NCBI RefSeq assembly: GCF_001044425.1
Contig: NZ_LFML01000049.1
Coordinates: 1 to 64,000 of the forward strand
Length of the DNA: 64,000 bases
Reading direction: 5' to 3'
Origin: Streptomyces roseus
GTDB taxonomy: Bacteria > Actinomycetota > Actinomycetes > Streptomycetales > Streptomycetaceae
A program made the translations under genes and the position numbers. Positions 47,924 to 58,137 of this stretch are shown one piece after another. The notes under the pieces were generated by a model that saw nothing but the letters and a program-made list of their open reading frames with translations, searched no databases and was not told the origin of the DNA. Within the stretch, counting starts at the first letter, position 1. Each line of letters begins with the position of its first letter.

Positions 47924-49639
47924 ATGTCCGAGATGAACGCAAACCAGGCCGCCGCGCGGAGCGCGTCGAACGATGGTGGTGGCGGGCGACGGGCGGGACG
48001 GATGAGGCTCAACCGGATGCCCGAGTGGCTGGCGCTCGGCAAGCACCGTGAAGAGCTGGGGCACAAGCACCTGCGCGAGCTGTTCGCGGCGGATCCGAAC
48101 CGGGGAACGGACTACGCGCTGCGGGTCGGGGACCTGTACGTCGACTACTCGAAGCACCTCGTGACCGACGAGACGCTGGAGCTGCTGCGCGAGCTGGCGG
48201 CGGCGACGGGCGTGGCCGAGCTGCGCGAGGCGATGTTCCGCGGCGAGAAGATCAACACGACGGAGGACCGGGCGGTCCTGCACACCGCCCTGCGCGCGCC
48301 GCGGGACGCGGTGATCGAGGTGGACGGCGAGAACGTGGTGCCCGCGGTGCACGCGGTCCTCGACAAGATGGCCGCCTTCTCCGGGCAGGTCCGGTCGGGG
48401 GAGTGGACCGGCTTCACCGGCAAGCGCATCAAGAACGTGGTCAACATCGGCATCGGCGGCTCCGACCTGGGCCCGGCGATGGCGTACGAGGCGCTGCGCG
48501 CCTTCACCGACCGCGGCCTGACGGTGCGGTTCGTGTCCAACGTGGACGGCGCCGACCTGCACGAGGCCGTACGGGACCTGGACCCGGCCGAGACGCTGTT
48601 CATCATCGCCTCCAAGACCTTCACCACCATCGAGACCATCACCAACGCCGAGTCGGCGCGGGAGTGGCTGCTGGCGGGTCTGGGCGGTGACACGGCGGCC
48701 GTGGCACGGCACTTCGTGGCGCTGTCGACCAACGAGGAGAAGGTCACCGCGTTCGGCATCGATCCGGCCAACATGTTCGAGTTCTGGGACTGGGTCGGCG
48801 GGCGCTACTCCTTCGACTCGGCGATCGGGCTCTCGCTGATGATCGCGATCGGTCCGGACGCCTTCCGGGAGATGCTGGGCGGATTCCGGACGGTGGACGA
48901 GCATTTCCGCACGGCCCCGCCCGAGCAGAACGTGCCGCTCCTGATGGGCCTGTTGGGGATCTGGTACGGGGACTTCTTCGACGCGCAGTCGCACGCCGTC
49001 CTCCCGTACAGCCACTACCTCTCCCGCTTCACCGCGTACCTCCAGCAGCTGGACATGGAGTCCAACGGCAAGTCCGTCGACCGGGACGGCAATCCGGTGG
49101 ACTGGCAGACCGGTCCGGTGGTGTGGGGCACGCCCGGCACCAACGGGCAGCACGCGTACTACCAGTTGATCCACCAGGGCACGAAGCTGATCCCGGCGGA
49201 CTTCATCGGCTTCGCCCGGCCGGTCGGCGAGCTGGAGCCGAAGCTGGCGGGCCAGCACGACCTGCTCATGGCCAACTTCTTCGCCCAGACCCAGGCGCTG
49301 GCCTTCGGCAAGACGGCCGAGGAGGTCCGCGCGGAGGGCGTGCCGGAGCCGCTGGTCCCGCACAAGACCTTCCAGGGGAACCACCCGACCACGACGATCC
49401 TGGCGCAGGACCTCACCCCGGCGGTGCTGGGCCAGCTGATCGCGCTGTACGAGCACAAGGTGTTCGTCCAGGGCGCGGTGTGGAACATCGACTCCTTCGA
49501 CCAGTGGGGCGTGGAGCTCGGCAAGGTCCTGGCGAAGCGGGTCGAGCCGGCGCTGACGGAGGGCGCGGACGTACCGGGGCTGGACGCCTCGTCGAAGGCT
49601 CTCGTGACGGAGTACCGCAAGCTGCGCGGGCGCGGCTGA
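47924..49639 (+). CDS. pgi: Glucose-6-phosphate isomerase
   Basis: Pgi interconverts glucose 6-phosphate and fructose 6-phosphate, joining glycolysis to the pentose phosphate genes next door. The 571-residue protein has the sugar-phosphate site [22 protein letters not shown] (about 168-189), [14 protein letters not shown] (about 229-242), [27 protein letters not shown] (about 406-432) and [20 protein letters not shown] (about 515-534). ATG 47924 has AGGAAG 11 nt upstream; an ATG at 48002 would remove a 26-residue low-complexity leader and is a credible alternative start. A strong bidirectional terminator follows. Confidence 0.96.
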   Translation: MSEMNANQAAARSASNDGGGGRRAGRMRLNRMPEWLALGKHREELGHKHLRELFAADPNRGTDYALRVGDLYVDYSKHLVTDETLELLRELAAATGVAELREAMFRGEKINTTEDRAVLHTALRAPRDAVIEVDGENVVPAVHAVLDKMAAFSGQVRSGEWTGFTGKRIKNVVNIGIGGSDLGPAMAYEALRAFTDRGLTVRFVSNVDGADLHEAVRDLDPAETLFIIASKTFTTIETITNAESAREWLLAGLGGDTAAVARHFVALSTNEEKVTAFGIDPANMFEFWDWVGGRYSFDSAIGLSLMIAIGPDAFREMLGGFRTVDEHFRTAPPEQNVPLLMGLLGIWYGDFFDAQSHAVLPYSHYLSRFTAYLQQLDMESNGKSVDRDGNPVDWQTGPVVWGTPGTNGQHAYYQLIHQGTKLIPADFIGFARPVGELEPKLAGQHDLLMANFFAQTQALAFGKTAEEVRAEGVPEPLVPHKTFQGNHPTTTILAQDLTPAVLGQLIALYEHKVFVQGAVWNIDSFDQWGVELGKVLAKRVEPALTEGADVPGLDASSKALVTEYRKLRGRG

Positions 49640-49660
49640 CGGCACGGCGCCGCGGCATGA

Positions 49661-49697
49661 CGAAGGGCCCGCCCCCGTTCGGGGGGCGGGCCCTTCG
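49661..49697. terminator. Bidirectional terminator between pgi and pgl
   Basis: A 16-bp perfect stem (49661-49676 with 49682-49697) with loop GTTCG lies between the convergent pgi and pgl genes. Confidence 0.9.
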
Positions 49698-49709
49698 GCC
49701 GTACGGGGA

Positions 49710-50498
49710 TCAGGAGGCGGGCGGCGGGTACAGCCCGGCCGGGAGCTTCGCCGCGGCCGTGCGGTCCAGCAGCCACAGGGTGCGGGAGCGGCCGTACGCC
49801 TGCGCGGCGGGGGCCTGGACCCCGCCGGCGCCACCGAGGGCGATGGCCACCGCCCCGGCCTTGTCCTCACCCGCCGCGAGCAGCCACACCTCGCGGGCCG
49901 CCCGGATGGCCGGCAGGGTCAGGGAGATCCGGGTGGGCGGCGGCTTGGGCGCGCCGTGCACGCCGACCACCGTGCGGTCGGTCTCGCGGGAGGCCGGGTG
50001 CTCGGGGAAGAGCGAGGCGATGTGGGTGTCGGGGCCGACGCCCAGCATCAGGACGTCGAAGGTGGGGACCGGACCGTGGTCCTCGGGGCCGGCGGCCTTG
50101 GCCAGCTCGGCCGCGTAGGCGGCGGCCGCGGCGTCCGCGTCCGCCCCGTACGGGCCGTCGGAGGCGGGCATCGCGTGCACGCGGGCCGGGTCGACCGGGA
50201 CGGAGTCCAGGAGGGCCGCACGGGCCTGGGTGTGGTTGCGCTCGGGGTCGTCTGCGGGGACGTAGCGCTCGTCGCCCCACCAGAGGTCGATCCGCGACCA
50301 GTCGACGGCGTCCCGGGCCGGGGCCGCGGCCAGCGCGGCCAGGAGGCCGTTGCCGTTGCGGCCGCCGGTGAGGACGACGGAGGCACTGCCGCGGGCGGCC
50401 TGCGCGTCGACGATCTTGGTGATGAGCCGGGCCGCCGCGGCCTGGGCCATCAGCTCCTTGTCCCGGTGGACGACGACCTGGGGAGTCGTCATGCCCAT
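49710..50498 (-). CDS. pgl: 6-Phosphogluconolactonase
   Basis: Pgl hydrolyses 6-phosphogluconolactone made by Zwf. The 262-residue protein shows VVLTGGRNGNGLLAALAA (about 42-59), IDLWWGDERYVPADDPERNHTQA (about 71-93), FDVLMLGVGPDTHIASLFPEHPA (about 150-172) and ISLTLPAIRAAREVWLL (about 193-209). The nucleophile/active region reads GVGPDTHIASLFP where most enzymes have GMGxDGHTASLFP. ATG 50498 is taken (AAGGCGG about 6 nt upstream); 50492 is also possible. It ends the tkt-tal-zwf-opcA-pgl run but is separated from opcA by a strong hairpin. Confidence 0.93.
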   Translation of the reverse strand: MGMTTPQVVVHRDKELMAQAAAARLITKIVDAQAARGSASVVLTGGRNGNGLLAALAAAPARDAVDWSRIDLWWGDERYVPADDPERNHTQARAALLDSVPVDPARVHAMPASDGPYGADADAAAAAYAAELAKAAGPEDHGPVPTFDVLMLGVGPDTHIASLFPEHPASRETDRTVVGVHGAPKPPPTRISLTLPAIRAAREVWLLAAGEDKAGAVAIALGGAGGVQAPAAQAYGRSRTLWLLDRTAAAKLPAGLYPPPAS

Positions 50499-50531
50499 GG
50501 CTGCCGCCTTATCGTTTGTGGGTTGGCCGGA

Positions 50532-50571
50532 GCCCTGCCCCGGATCCCGCGACCGGGATCCGGGGCAGGGC
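50532..50571 (-). terminator. Strong hairpin between opcA and pgl
   Basis: An 18-bp perfect stem (50532-50549 with 50554-50571), loop CGAC, lies 10 bp after the opcA stop and 33 bp before the pgl start. It should end or strongly reduce transcription from opcA into pgl. Confidence 0.85.
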
Positions 50572-50581
50572 CCGGTGCGTG

Positions 50582-51646
50582 CTACTTGGCCGGGGCCTTC
50601 TTGGCCGGCTTCGCCGCGGGCTTCGCGGGCGCGGAGTCGGCCTTGGGGCCGGTCACCGTCTCCGGGGAGTCCGCGGGCGCGGCCTTGGCCTCGGCCTTGG
50701 CCGGAGCGGCGGCCGGGGACTCCGCCCCCAGCTTGGACACGCCGAACTTCAGCGCGGCCTCGAAGATGTTGTCCGGATCGAGCCGGCGCAGCTCCTCCGC
50801 CAAGAGCTCGGCCGTGTCCCGGCGCTTGAGCGCCACGGCACGGTCGGGCTGCCCCGGCATGCACAGCGTCGCCAGCGAGCCGTCCGCCCGGTCCAGGACG
50901 ATGTCCCCGTCCTTGGTCTCCAGCCGGACCGAGGTCAGGCCCGGACCGTCCGAGGACATGCGCCGGACGGGCACCTGGAGGCGGTCCGCCAGCCACATGG
51001 CCAGCAGCTCGCAGCTCGGGTTCTCGGCCTCGCCCTCGACGGCCACCGAGCTGACCTTGACGGGCTGCTGGTCCAGCGCGGCGGCCAGCATCGAGCGCCA
51101 CGGCGTGATCCGGGTCCAGGACAGGTCCGTGTCACCCGGGGCGTAGGCCGCGGCCCGCTGCGTGAGGGCGTCCTGCGGGTTCTCGCTCGCGTACGTGTCC
51201 GTGATCCGGCGCTGCCCGAGGGCACCCAGCGGATCGCGCGCCACGTCCGGCGGGGCGTCGTCCGGCCACCAGACCACGACGGGCGCGTCCGGCAGGAGGA
51301 GCGGGAGGACCACCGACTGGGCGTGGTTGACCAGTTCACCGTGGAGGCGGAGCACCACCGTCTCGCCGCTGCCGGCGTCCGCCCCGACGCGGACTTCCGC
51401 GTCGAGGCGGGCGTCGCGGCGGCTGCGCGGCGAGCGGCTGACCCGCTTGATGACGACGAGGATCCGCGAAGGGTGTTCGTGGGCCGCGTCGTTCGCCGAC
51501 TTGAGCGCGTCGTACGCGTTCTCCTCGTCGGTCACGATCACCAGCGTGAGGACCATGCCGATGGCCGGCGTGCCGATGTCCCGGCGCGCCTGCACCAATG
51601 CGGCGTTGATCTTGCTGGAGGTGGTCTCCGTGAGGTCGATCTTCAT
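50582..51646 (-). CDS. opcA: Glucose-6-phosphate dehydrogenase assembly protein OpcA
   Basis: OpcA is needed for full G6PDH activity in cyanobacteria and actinobacteria, acting as an assembly or activating factor. The 354-residue protein begins MKIDLTETTSSKINAALVQARRDIG. Typical family segments are RILVVIKRV, ELVNHAQSVVLPLLLPDAPVVVWWPDDAP (about 104-132), DPLGALGQRRITDTYA, DLSWTRITPWRSMLAAALDQ and RRLDPDNIFEAAL. An Ala/Pro/Lys-rich tail of about 45 residues ends APAKPAAKPAKKAPAK. Start ATG 51646 overlaps the zwf stop by 4 nt (ATGA), as expected for coupled assembly. Confidence 0.95.
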   Translation of the reverse strand: MKIDLTETTSSKINAALVQARRDIGTPAIGMVLTLVIVTDEENAYDALKSANDAAHEHPSRILVVIKRVSRSPRSRRDARLDAEVRVGADAGSGETVVLRLHGELVNHAQSVVLPLLLPDAPVVVWWPDDAPPDVARDPLGALGQRRITDTYASENPQDALTQRAAAYAPGDTDLSWTRITPWRSMLAAALDQQPVKVSSVAVEGEAENPSCELLAMWLADRLQVPVRRMSSDGPGLTSVRLETKDGDIVLDRADGSLATLCMPGQPDRAVALKRRDTAELLAEELRRLDPDNIFEAALKFGVSKLGAESPAAAPAKAEAKAAPADSPETVTGPKADSAPAKPAAKPAKKAPAK

Positions 51647-53169
51647 GGCCGGCGCCAGCTCCGTCCGTCTCGTGCGAGCATCTCGTCCGCCTCGACCGGC
51701 CCCCAGGTCCCCGCCGGGTACTGCGCGGGCCTGCCGTGCTTGTCCCAGTACTCCTCGATCGGGTCGAGGATGTTCCAGGACAGCTCGACCTCCTGGTGGC
51801 GCGGGAAGAGGTTCGCGTCACCCAGCAGGACGTCGAGGATCAGCCGCTCGTACGCCTCGGGGCTCGACTCCGTGAAGGACTCGCCGTACGCGAAGTCCAT
51901 CGTGACGTCCCGCACCTCCATGGAGGTGCCCGGAACCTTGGAGCCGAAGCGCACCGTGATGCCCTCGTCCGGCTGGACCCGGATGACCAGGGCGTTCTGC
52001 CCCAGCTCCTCGGTCGCGCCCGACTCGAACGGCAGGTACGGGGCCCGCTTGAAGACGACGGCGATCTCGGTCACCCGGCGGCCCAGGCGCTTGCCCGTGC
52101 GCAGGTAGAACGGGACGCCCGCCCAGCGGCGGTTGTTGATCTCCAGGCGGATGGCCGCGTAGGTGTCGGTCTTCGACTTGGGGTCGATGCCGTCCTCTTC
52201 GAGGTACCCGACGACCTTCTCGCCACCCTGCCACGCCGCCGAGTACTGGCCGCGCACGGTGTGCTTGCCCAGGTCCTCGGGGAGCTCGACGGCCGTGAGG
52301 ACCTTGAGCTTCTCCGCCACCAGCGCCTTGGGGTGGAAGGAGCCGGGCTCCTCCATCGCCGTCAGCGCGAGCAGCTGGAGCAGGTGGTTCTGGATGACGT
52401 CACGGGCCGCGCCGATGCCGTCGTAGTACCCGGCCCGGCCGCCGATGCCGATGTCCTCGGCCATGGTGATCTGCACGTGGTCGACGTACGACCGGTTCCA
52501 GATCGGCTCGAACATCGTGTTGGCGAAGCGGAGCGCCAGGATGTTCTGGACGGTCTCCTTGCCGAGGTAGTGGTCGATCCGGAAGACCTCGTCCCGCGGG
52601 AAGACCTCGTGCACGACCTTGTTGAGCTCCTCGGCGCTCTTCAGGTCGTGTCCGAAGGGCTTCTCGATGACGGCACGCCGCCAGGAGCCCTCCTTCTGCG
52701 CCAGCCCGTGGTTCTTGAGCTGCTGGACCACCTTGGGGAAGAACTTCGGAGGCACCGACAGGTAGAAGGCGAAGTTGCCTCCCGTGCCCTGCGCCTTGTC
52801 CAGGTCGTCGATCGTGGACTTGAGGGTCTCGAAGGCGGCGTCGTCGTCGAAATCGCCCTGCACGAAGCGGCAGCCCTGCACCAGCTGCTGCCAGACCTCC
52901 TCCCGGAAGGGAGTGCGCGAGTGCTCCTTGACGGCCTCGTACACCACCTGGGCGAAGTCCTCGTGCTCCCATTCACGGCGGGCGAAGCCGATCAGCGAGA
53001 ACCCCGGCGGCAGCAGCCCCCGGTTGGCCAGGTCGTAGATGGCGGGCATCAGCTTCTTGCGCGACAGGTCACCCGTAACGCCGAAAATGACCAGGCCGGA
53101 CGGCCCCGCGATGCGCGGGAGCCGTCGGTCCTGTGCGTCACGAAGCGGGTTCGCTCCGATCACAGACAA
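51643..53169 (-). CDS. zwf: Glucose-6-phosphate 1-dehydrogenase
   Basis: Zwf oxidises glucose 6-phosphate to the lactone with NADP+, the entry step of the pentose phosphate pathway. The 508-residue protein has the coenzyme motif VIFGVTGDLSRKKLMPA (about 27-43), VIEKPFGHDL (about 170-179), the substrate motif RIDHYLGKE (about 201-209) and the C-terminal WAGVPFYLRTGKRL. TTG 53169 is the likely start: GGAGG at 53180-53184 is 10 nt upstream, whereas GTG 53163 is 16 nt away. That ribosome site lies in the last codons of tal. opcA overlaps its stop. Confidence 0.95.
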   Translation of the reverse strand: MSVIGANPLRDAQDRRLPRIAGPSGLVIFGVTGDLSRKKLMPAIYDLANRGLLPPGFSLIGFARREWEHEDFAQVVYEAVKEHSRTPFREEVWQQLVQGCRFVQGDFDDDAAFETLKSTIDDLDKAQGTGGNFAFYLSVPPKFFPKVVQQLKNHGLAQKEGSWRRAVIEKPFGHDLKSAEELNKVVHEVFPRDEVFRIDHYLGKETVQNILALRFANTMFEPIWNRSYVDHVQITMAEDIGIGGRAGYYDGIGAARDVIQNHLLQLLALTAMEEPGSFHPKALVAEKLKVLTAVELPEDLGKHTVRGQYSAAWQGGEKVVGYLEEDGIDPKSKTDTYAAIRLEINNRRWAGVPFYLRTGKRLGRRVTEIAVVFKRAPYLPFESGATEELGQNALVIRVQPDEGITVRFGSKVPGTSMEVRDVTMDFAYGESFTESSPEAYERLILDVLLGDANLFPRHQEVELSWNILDPIEEYWDKHGRPAQYPAGTWGPVEADEMLARDGRSWRRP

Positions 53170-53174
53170 AGTGT

Positions 53175-54293
53175 TCAGGCCTCCGTGGGGGCGAGGCGCT
53201 GGAGCTCCGCCTCGGTGGACTTCAGCAGGTCGTTCCAGGACGCCTCGAACTTCTCGACGCCTTCGTCCTCGAGCAGCTGCACCACATCGTCGTACGAGAT
53301 GCCCAGCTTCGCGACCGCGTCGAGCTCGGCGCGGGCCTGGTCGTACGTGCCGCGCACGGTGTCACCCGTGATCTCGCCGTGGTCGGCGGTGGCCTCCAGG
53401 GTGGCCTCCGGCATGGTGTTCACGGTGTTCGGGGCGACCAGGTCGACCACGTACAGGGTGTCCTTGTACGCCGGGTCCTTGACGCCCGTCGAGGCCCACA
53501 GCGGACGCTGCTTGTTGGCGCCGTGCTTCTCCAGGGCGTTCCACCGGTCGGAGGAGAACACCTCTTCGTAGGCCTCGTATGCCAGACGGGCGTTGGCGAG
53601 GGCCGCCTTGCCCTTGAGGGCCTTCGCCTCGTCGGTGCCGATCGCGTCCAGGCGCTTGTCGATCTCCGAGTCCACGCGGGACACGAAGAAGGAGGCGACC
53701 GAGTGGATCAGCGAGAGGTCCAGGCCCGAGGCCTTGGCCTTCTCCAGACCCGCCAGGTACGCGTCCATGACCTCGCGGTAGCGCTCCAGCGAGAAGATCA
53801 GCGTGACGTTGACGCTGATGCCCTTGCCGATGACCTCGGTGATCGCCGGCAGGCCGGCCTTGGTCGCCGGGATCTTGATGAGCGTGTTCGGGCGGTCCAC
53901 CAGCCAGGCGAGCTGCTTGGCCTCGGCGACCGTCGCCGCGGTGTTGTGGGCCAGGCGCGGGTCGACTTCGATGGAGACCCGGCCGTCCTGACCGTCGGTG
54001 CGGTCGAAGACCGGGCGCAGGATGTCGGCGGCGTCGCGGACGTCCGCCGTCGTGATCATGCGGATGGCCTCGTCGACGGTGACCTTGCGGACGGCGAGGT
54101 CGGCGAGCTGCTGCTCGTAGCCGTCGCCGCTGCTGATCGCCTTCTGGAAGATCGACGGGTTGGTGGTGACACCGACCACGTGGGACTGGTCGATGAGCTC
54201 GGCCAGGTTGCCGGACGTGATGCGCTTGCGGGACAGGTCGTCCAGCCAGATCGCCACGCCCTCGTCGGAGAGGCGCTTGAGTGCGTCTGTCAT
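53175..54293 (-). CDS. tal: Transaldolase
   Basis: Transaldolase moves a dihydroxyacetone unit between sugar phosphates in the non-oxidative pentose phosphate pathway. The 372-residue protein is of the larger actinobacterial class. Seen are [14 protein letters not shown] (about 11-24), [13 protein letters not shown] (about 40-52), [13 protein letters not shown], the Schiff-base lysine in [14 protein letters not shown] (about 137-150), [13 protein letters not shown] and [25 protein letters not shown] lies 11 nt before ATG 54293. It is between tkt and zwf with very short spacers (35 and 5 bp). Confidence 0.96.
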   Translation of the reverse strand: MTDALKRLSDEGVAIWLDDLSRKRITSGNLAELIDQSHVVGVTTNPSIFQKAISSGDGYEQQLADLAVRKVTVDEAIRMITTADVRDAADILRPVFDRTDGQDGRVSIEVDPRLAHNTAATVAEAKQLAWLVDRPNTLIKIPATKAGLPAITEVIGKGISVNVTLIFSLERYREVMDAYLAGLEKAKASGLDLSLIHSVASFFVSRVDSEIDKRLDAIGTDEAKALKGKAALANARLAYEAYEEVFSSDRWNALEKHGANKQRPLWASTGVKDPAYKDTLYVVDLVAPNTVNTMPEATLEATADHGEITGDTVRGTYDQARAELDAVAKLGISYDDVVQLLEDEGVEKFEASWNDLLKSTEAELQRLAPTEA

Positions 54294-54328
54294 GGGAATT
54301 GCATCTCCTACTGGTTCGTGTACCGGTG

Positions 54329-56431
54329 TCAGCGCGCGGCGGCGGTGAGGGATTCCTTGGCGGCGGCGGCGACGGCCTCGGGGGTGAACCCGAACTCGCG
54401 GAACAGCACCTTGGCGTCGGCGGAGGCACCGAAGTGCTCCAGCGACACGATCCGGCCGGCGTCGCCGACGTAGCGGTGCCAGGTCAGGCCGATGCCGGCC
54501 TCGACCGCGACGCGCGCCTTGACGGACGGCGGCAGGACGCTGTCCTTGTACGCCTGGTCCTGCTCCTCGAACCACTCGACGGACGGCATCGAGACCACGC
54601 GGGCCGGGATGCCCTCGGCCTGGAGCGCCTCGCGCGCGGCGACGGCGAGCTGGACCTCGGAACCGGTGCCGATCAGGAGGACCTGGGGCGCTGCGCTCTG
54701 CCCCTCGGGGCCCGTCGCCTCGAAGAGCACGTACCCGCCCTTGGCGGCGTCCTCGTTGCGCTCGTAGGTCGGCACGCCCTGGCGGGTCAGCGCCAGACCG
54801 TGGGGGGCGCCCTTGCCGTACACCTTGGTGTGGCGGCGAAGGATCTCGCGCCAGGCGGTGACGGTCTCGTTCGCGTCGGCCGGGCGGACCACGTTCAGGC
54901 CCGGGATGGCGCGCAGCGAGGCGAGGTGCTCGACCGGCTGGTGCGTCGGGCCGTCCTCACCGAGGCCGATGGAGTCATGCGTCCACACGTACGTCACCGG
55001 CAGGTGCATCAGCGCGGACAGGCGGACGGCGTTGCGCATGTAGTCGGAGAACACCAGGAAGGTGCCGCCGTAGACGCGGGTGTGGCCGTGCAGCGTGATG
55101 CCGTTCATGGTCGCGGCCATGGCGTGCTCGCGGATGCCGAAGTGGACCGTACGGCCGTACGGGTCCGCTTCGGGCAGCGGGTTGCCCTTCGGGAGGAAGG
55201 ACGAGTGCTTGTCGATCGTGGTGTTGTTGGAGCCGGCCAGGTCGGCCGAGCCGCCCCACAGCTCCGGGATGACCGAGCCGAGCGCTTCGAGGACCTTGCC
55301 GGAGGCCGCGCGGGTGGCGACGCCCTTGCCGGTCTCGAAGGCGGGGAGCTTCTCCTCCCAGCCGGCGGGCAGCTCGTTGGCGTTGATGCGGTCGAACTCG
55401 GCGGCGCGCTCCGGGTTGGCGGTGCGCCAGGCGGAGAAGTCCTTCTCCCAGGCGGCCTTGGCCTCGCGGCCGCGGTCCAGTGCCTTGCGGGTGTGCGCGA
55501 GGACCTCGTCGGAGACGTCGAAGCTCTTCTCCGGGTCGAAGCCGAGGACGCGCTTGGTGGCGGCGACCTCGTCGTCACCGAGGGCCGAGCCGTGCGCGGC
55601 CTCGGTGCCCTGGGCGTGCGGGGCCGGCCAGGCGATGATCGAGCGCATCGCGATGAAGGACGGGCGCTCGGTCTCGGCCTTGGCCGCGGCCAGGGCGGCG
55701 AACAGCGCCTTCGGGTCGAGGTCGCCGTTCGGCTGCTGCTCGACGCGCTGGACGTGCCAGCCGTACGCCTCGTAGCGCCCCAGGGTGTCCTCGGAGACGG
55801 CGGTCTCGGTGTCGCCCTCGATGGAGATGTGGTTGTCGTCCCACAGCAGCACCAGGTTGCCGAGCTTCTGGTGGCCGGCCAGGGCGGAGGCCTCGTGGGA
55901 GATGCCCTCCTGGAGGCAGCCGTCGCCCGCGATCGCGTAGACCATGTGGTCGAACGGAGAGGCGCCCTGGGGGGCCTCGGGGTCGAACAGGCCGCGCTCG
56001 TAGCGGGCGGCCATGGCCATGCCCACCGCGTTGGCGACGCCCTGGCCCAGCGGGCCGGTGGTGGTCTCGACGCCGGCCGTGTGGCCGTACTCCGGGTGGC
56101 CGGGGGTCTTGGAGCCCCAGGTGCGGAAGGCTTCGAGGTCGGCGAGCTCCAGGCCGAAGCCGCCGAGGTAGAGCTGGGTGTAAAGAGTGAGGGACGAGTG
56201 CCCCGCGGAAAGCACGAAACGGTCCCGGCCGACCCACTCGGGGTCCGCCGGGTCGTGCCGCATCACCTTCTGGAAGAGGGTGTACGCGGCGGGGGCCAGA
56301 CTCATCGCCGTGCCGGGGTGGCCGTTACCCACCTTCTGGACCGCGTCGGCGGCCAGGATGCGGGCGGTGTCGACGGCCCGCTGGTCGAGGTCGGTCCAGT
56401 CGAGCTCTGTGGTCGTCGGCTTGGTGCTCAC
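54329..56431 (-). CDS. tkt: Transketolase
   Basis: Transketolase moves two-carbon units with thiamine diphosphate. The 700-residue protein has the N-terminal [23 protein letters not shown] (about 36-58), the ThDP motif [41 protein letters not shown] (about 155-195), [15 protein letters not shown] (about 420-434) and [34 protein letters not shown] 56431 has a GGAGAGGAG run 13 nt upstream. It heads tkt-tal-zwf-opcA-pgl and is divergent from ctaB over 261 bp. Confidence 0.97.
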   Translation of the reverse strand: MSTKPTTTELDWTDLDQRAVDTARILAADAVQKVGNGHPGTAMSLAPAAYTLFQKVMRHDPADPEWVGRDRFVLSAGHSSLTLYTQLYLGGFGLELADLEAFRTWGSKTPGHPEYGHTAGVETTTGPLGQGVANAVGMAMAARYERGLFDPEAPQGASPFDHMVYAIAGDGCLQEGISHEASALAGHQKLGNLVLLWDDNHISIEGDTETAVSEDTLGRYEAYGWHVQRVEQQPNGDLDPKALFAALAAAKAETERPSFIAMRSIIAWPAPHAQGTEAAHGSALGDDEVAATKRVLGFDPEKSFDVSDEVLAHTRKALDRGREAKAAWEKDFSAWRTANPERAAEFDRINANELPAGWEEKLPAFETGKGVATRAASGKVLEALGSVIPELWGGSADLAGSNNTTIDKHSSFLPKGNPLPEADPYGRTVHFGIREHAMAATMNGITLHGHTRVYGGTFLVFSDYMRNAVRLSALMHLPVTYVWTHDSIGLGEDGPTHQPVEHLASLRAIPGLNVVRPADANETVTAWREILRRHTKVYGKGAPHGLALTRQGVPTYERNEDAAKGGYVLFEATGPEGQSAAPQVLLIGTGSEVQLAVAAREALQAEGIPARVVSMPSVEWFEEQDQAYKDSVLPPSVKARVAVEAGIGLTWHRYVGDAGRIVSLEHFGASADAKVLFREFGFTPEAVAAAAKESLTAAAR

Positions 56432-56615
56432 CGTGGGTCAGGGCTCCTCTCCACATGTCTGTTACCCGGTGACGAACGGTGCACCGGCGCGATTCCGAGC
56501 CTACCCCCGTGACGGCGTGCAGCTATTCGAGTGCCCGCAGTCCGTCACAACGTCGGCGGCTCCGATCGGACCAACACGGGGCGACCCCCGCGCGGGGCGA
56601 CGTAAGTGCAACGTC

Positions 56616-56621
56616 TAGAGT
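56616..56621 (+). promoter_or_regulatory. Candidate -10 box of ctaB
   Basis: TAGAGT lies about 71 nt before GTG 56693. The -35 region is not clear. Confidence 0.3.
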
Positions 56622-56692
56622 GGCGTGGTACGTGCGAGCCTTCAGCGGACCTTTATGTCCGGAGCTTGCTGGTTTCTCTGTCAGGGGTGTGC

Positions 56693-57634
56693 GTGACGGC
56701 CGTCGAATCCCGTCCAGCGGGGGTGCTCGGGACGAGCCCCGTCCACCGGCCGTTCGGGGCCCGGGTCATGGCTTTCGTGGCTTTGACCAAGCCGCGGATC
56801 ATCGAACTTCTGCTGATCACCACAGTGCCGGTGATGTTCCTCGCCGAACAGGGCGTGCCGTCGCTGTGGCTGGTCCTCGCCACCTGCTTCGGCGGGTACT
56901 TGTCGGCGGGCGGCGCCAACGCGCTGAACATGTACATCGACCGCGACATCGACGCGCTGATGGACCGCACCTCGCAGCGGCCGCTGGTCACCGGCATGGT
57001 CAGCCCGCGCGAGTGCCTCGCCTTCGGCATCACGCTCGCGGTGGTCTCCACCCTGTTCTTCGGGCTGCTCATCAACTGGCTGTCGGCCGCGCTCGCCCTC
57101 GGCGCGCTCCTCTTCTACGTGGTCGTCTACACGATGCTGCTGAAGCGGCGCACCGCGCAGAACATCGTCTGGGGCGGCATCGCGGGCTGCATGCCGGTGC
57201 TCATCGGCTGGTCGGCCGTCAAGAACGAGGTCTCCTGGGCCGCGGTCATCCTCTTCCTCGTCATCTTCTTCTGGACGCCGCCGCACTACTGGCCGCTGTC
57301 CATGAAGGTGAAGGAGGACTACGCGCGTGTCGGCGTGCCGATGCTGCCGGTGGTGGCGGGCAACCAGGCCGTGGCGCGCCAGATCGTCCTCTACAGCTGG
57401 GTGATGGTGGCGGTCTCGCTGCTGCTCACCCCTCTGGGGTACACCGGCTGGTTCTACACCGCGGTGGCGCTGGCGGCCGGCGGCTGGTGGCTGTGGGAGG
57501 CGCACGCGCTGCACGCGCGGGCCAAGGCGGGCGTGACGGGCGCGAAGCTCAAGGAGATGCGCCTGTTCCACTGGTCGATCACGTACGTGTCGCTGCTGTT
57601 CGTCGCGGTGGCCGTGGATCCCTTCCTGCGCTGA
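56693..57634 (+). CDS. ctaB: Protoheme IX farnesyltransferase
   Basis: CtaB turns heme B into heme O by adding a farnesyl chain, the first step to heme A for cytochrome oxidase. The 313-residue membrane protein has about nine helices and the prenyl-diphosphate motif [20 protein letters not shown] (about 80-99) with its Asp pairs, plus [22 protein letters not shown] (about 200-221). GTG 56693 is chosen because CAGGGG lies 5-6 nt upstream; the frame is open further. ctaA lies about 2 kb downstream on the opposite strand. A TAGAGT box at 56616 may be its -10. Confidence 0.95.
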   Translation: MTAVESRPAGVLGTSPVHRPFGARVMAFVALTKPRIIELLLITTVPVMFLAEQGVPSLWLVLATCFGGYLSAGGANALNMYIDRDIDALMDRTSQRPLVTGMVSPRECLAFGITLAVVSTLFFGLLINWLSAALALGALLFYVVVYTMLLKRRTAQNIVWGGIAGCMPVLIGWSAVKNEVSWAAVILFLVIFFWTPPHYWPLSMKVKEDYARVGVPMLPVVAGNQAVARQIVLYSWVMVAVSLLLTPLGYTGWFYTAVALAAGGWWLWEAHALHARAKAGVTGAKLKEMRLFHWSITYVSLLFVAVAVDPFLR

Positions 57635-57660
57635 CGCTTCCTCCGTTCATTACCCGCCGG

Positions 57661-57666
57661 TAGCAT
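57661..57666 (+). promoter_or_regulatory. -10 box of the small conserved gene, leaderless type
   Basis: TAGCAT ends 7 nt before ATG 57674. The in-frame ATG at 57665 is inside this box, so it is unlikely to be the start. Confidence 0.45.
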
Positions 57667-57673
57667 GCTGTCC

Positions 57674-58018
57674 ATGGCAGACACCACGGCGGACACCGCA
57701 GACAAGAAGCAGGACCGGAAGGCCGCGAAGCTGGCCCGGCAGATCGGCGCGTTCGCCCGGCACCACGGCGGCGCCGAGGGCCAGATCGCGTACATCGGCC
57801 AGGCCGGCACCCGGATCGTCCTCGTCGGCACGGACGGCGGCTGGGGCGACCTCGTGGCCCCGACGTACGCGGTGGCCCGGCTGGCGGCCGAGAAGGCCGG
57901 CCTGACCCTCCACGACGAGTTCGACGGAGAGTTCGCCGCGCGCGTCAAGACCGGCCCGTACGAGTGGTCGCGCATGGCCGGGATCCAGCTCGGCGGGGCG
58001 GCCGACCCGGCGGCCTGA
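57674..58018 (+). CDS. Conserved hypothetical protein
   Basis: A 114-residue soluble protein of unknown function. It has an acidic/Lys-rich N-terminus (ADTTADTADKKQDRKAAKLARQIG), then a compact alpha/beta pattern: GQIAYIGQAGTRIVLVGTDGGWGDLVAPTYAVARLAAEKAGLTL, and a short tail with EWSRMAGIQLGG. No catalytic motif is recognised. The start is taken at ATG 57674 just after a -10 box. It lies between ctaB and an amidohydrolase on the same strand, but each may have its own promoter. Confidence 0.8.
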   Translation: MADTTADTADKKQDRKAAKLARQIGAFARHHGGAEGQIAYIGQAGTRIVLVGTDGGWGDLVAPTYAVARLAAEKAGLTLHDEFDGEFAARVKTGPYEWSRMAGIQLGGAADPAA

Positions 58019-58137
58019 GCGCCGCGCCGGACCGTGACGGTGGCCGCTCGGTCAACAGCGCGAGCAACACCTCACACCCCGCTCACCCGTTAGGACGTGT
58101 GGAAGCCCCTTCCTCACGTCCGCAACGGGATGCCCGG

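Noticed and set aside
49710..50498. Non-canonical Pgl motif (GVGPDTHIASLFP) as evidence of lost function
   Set aside because: The rest of the motifs are intact and I believe this variant is usual for streptomycete enzymes.
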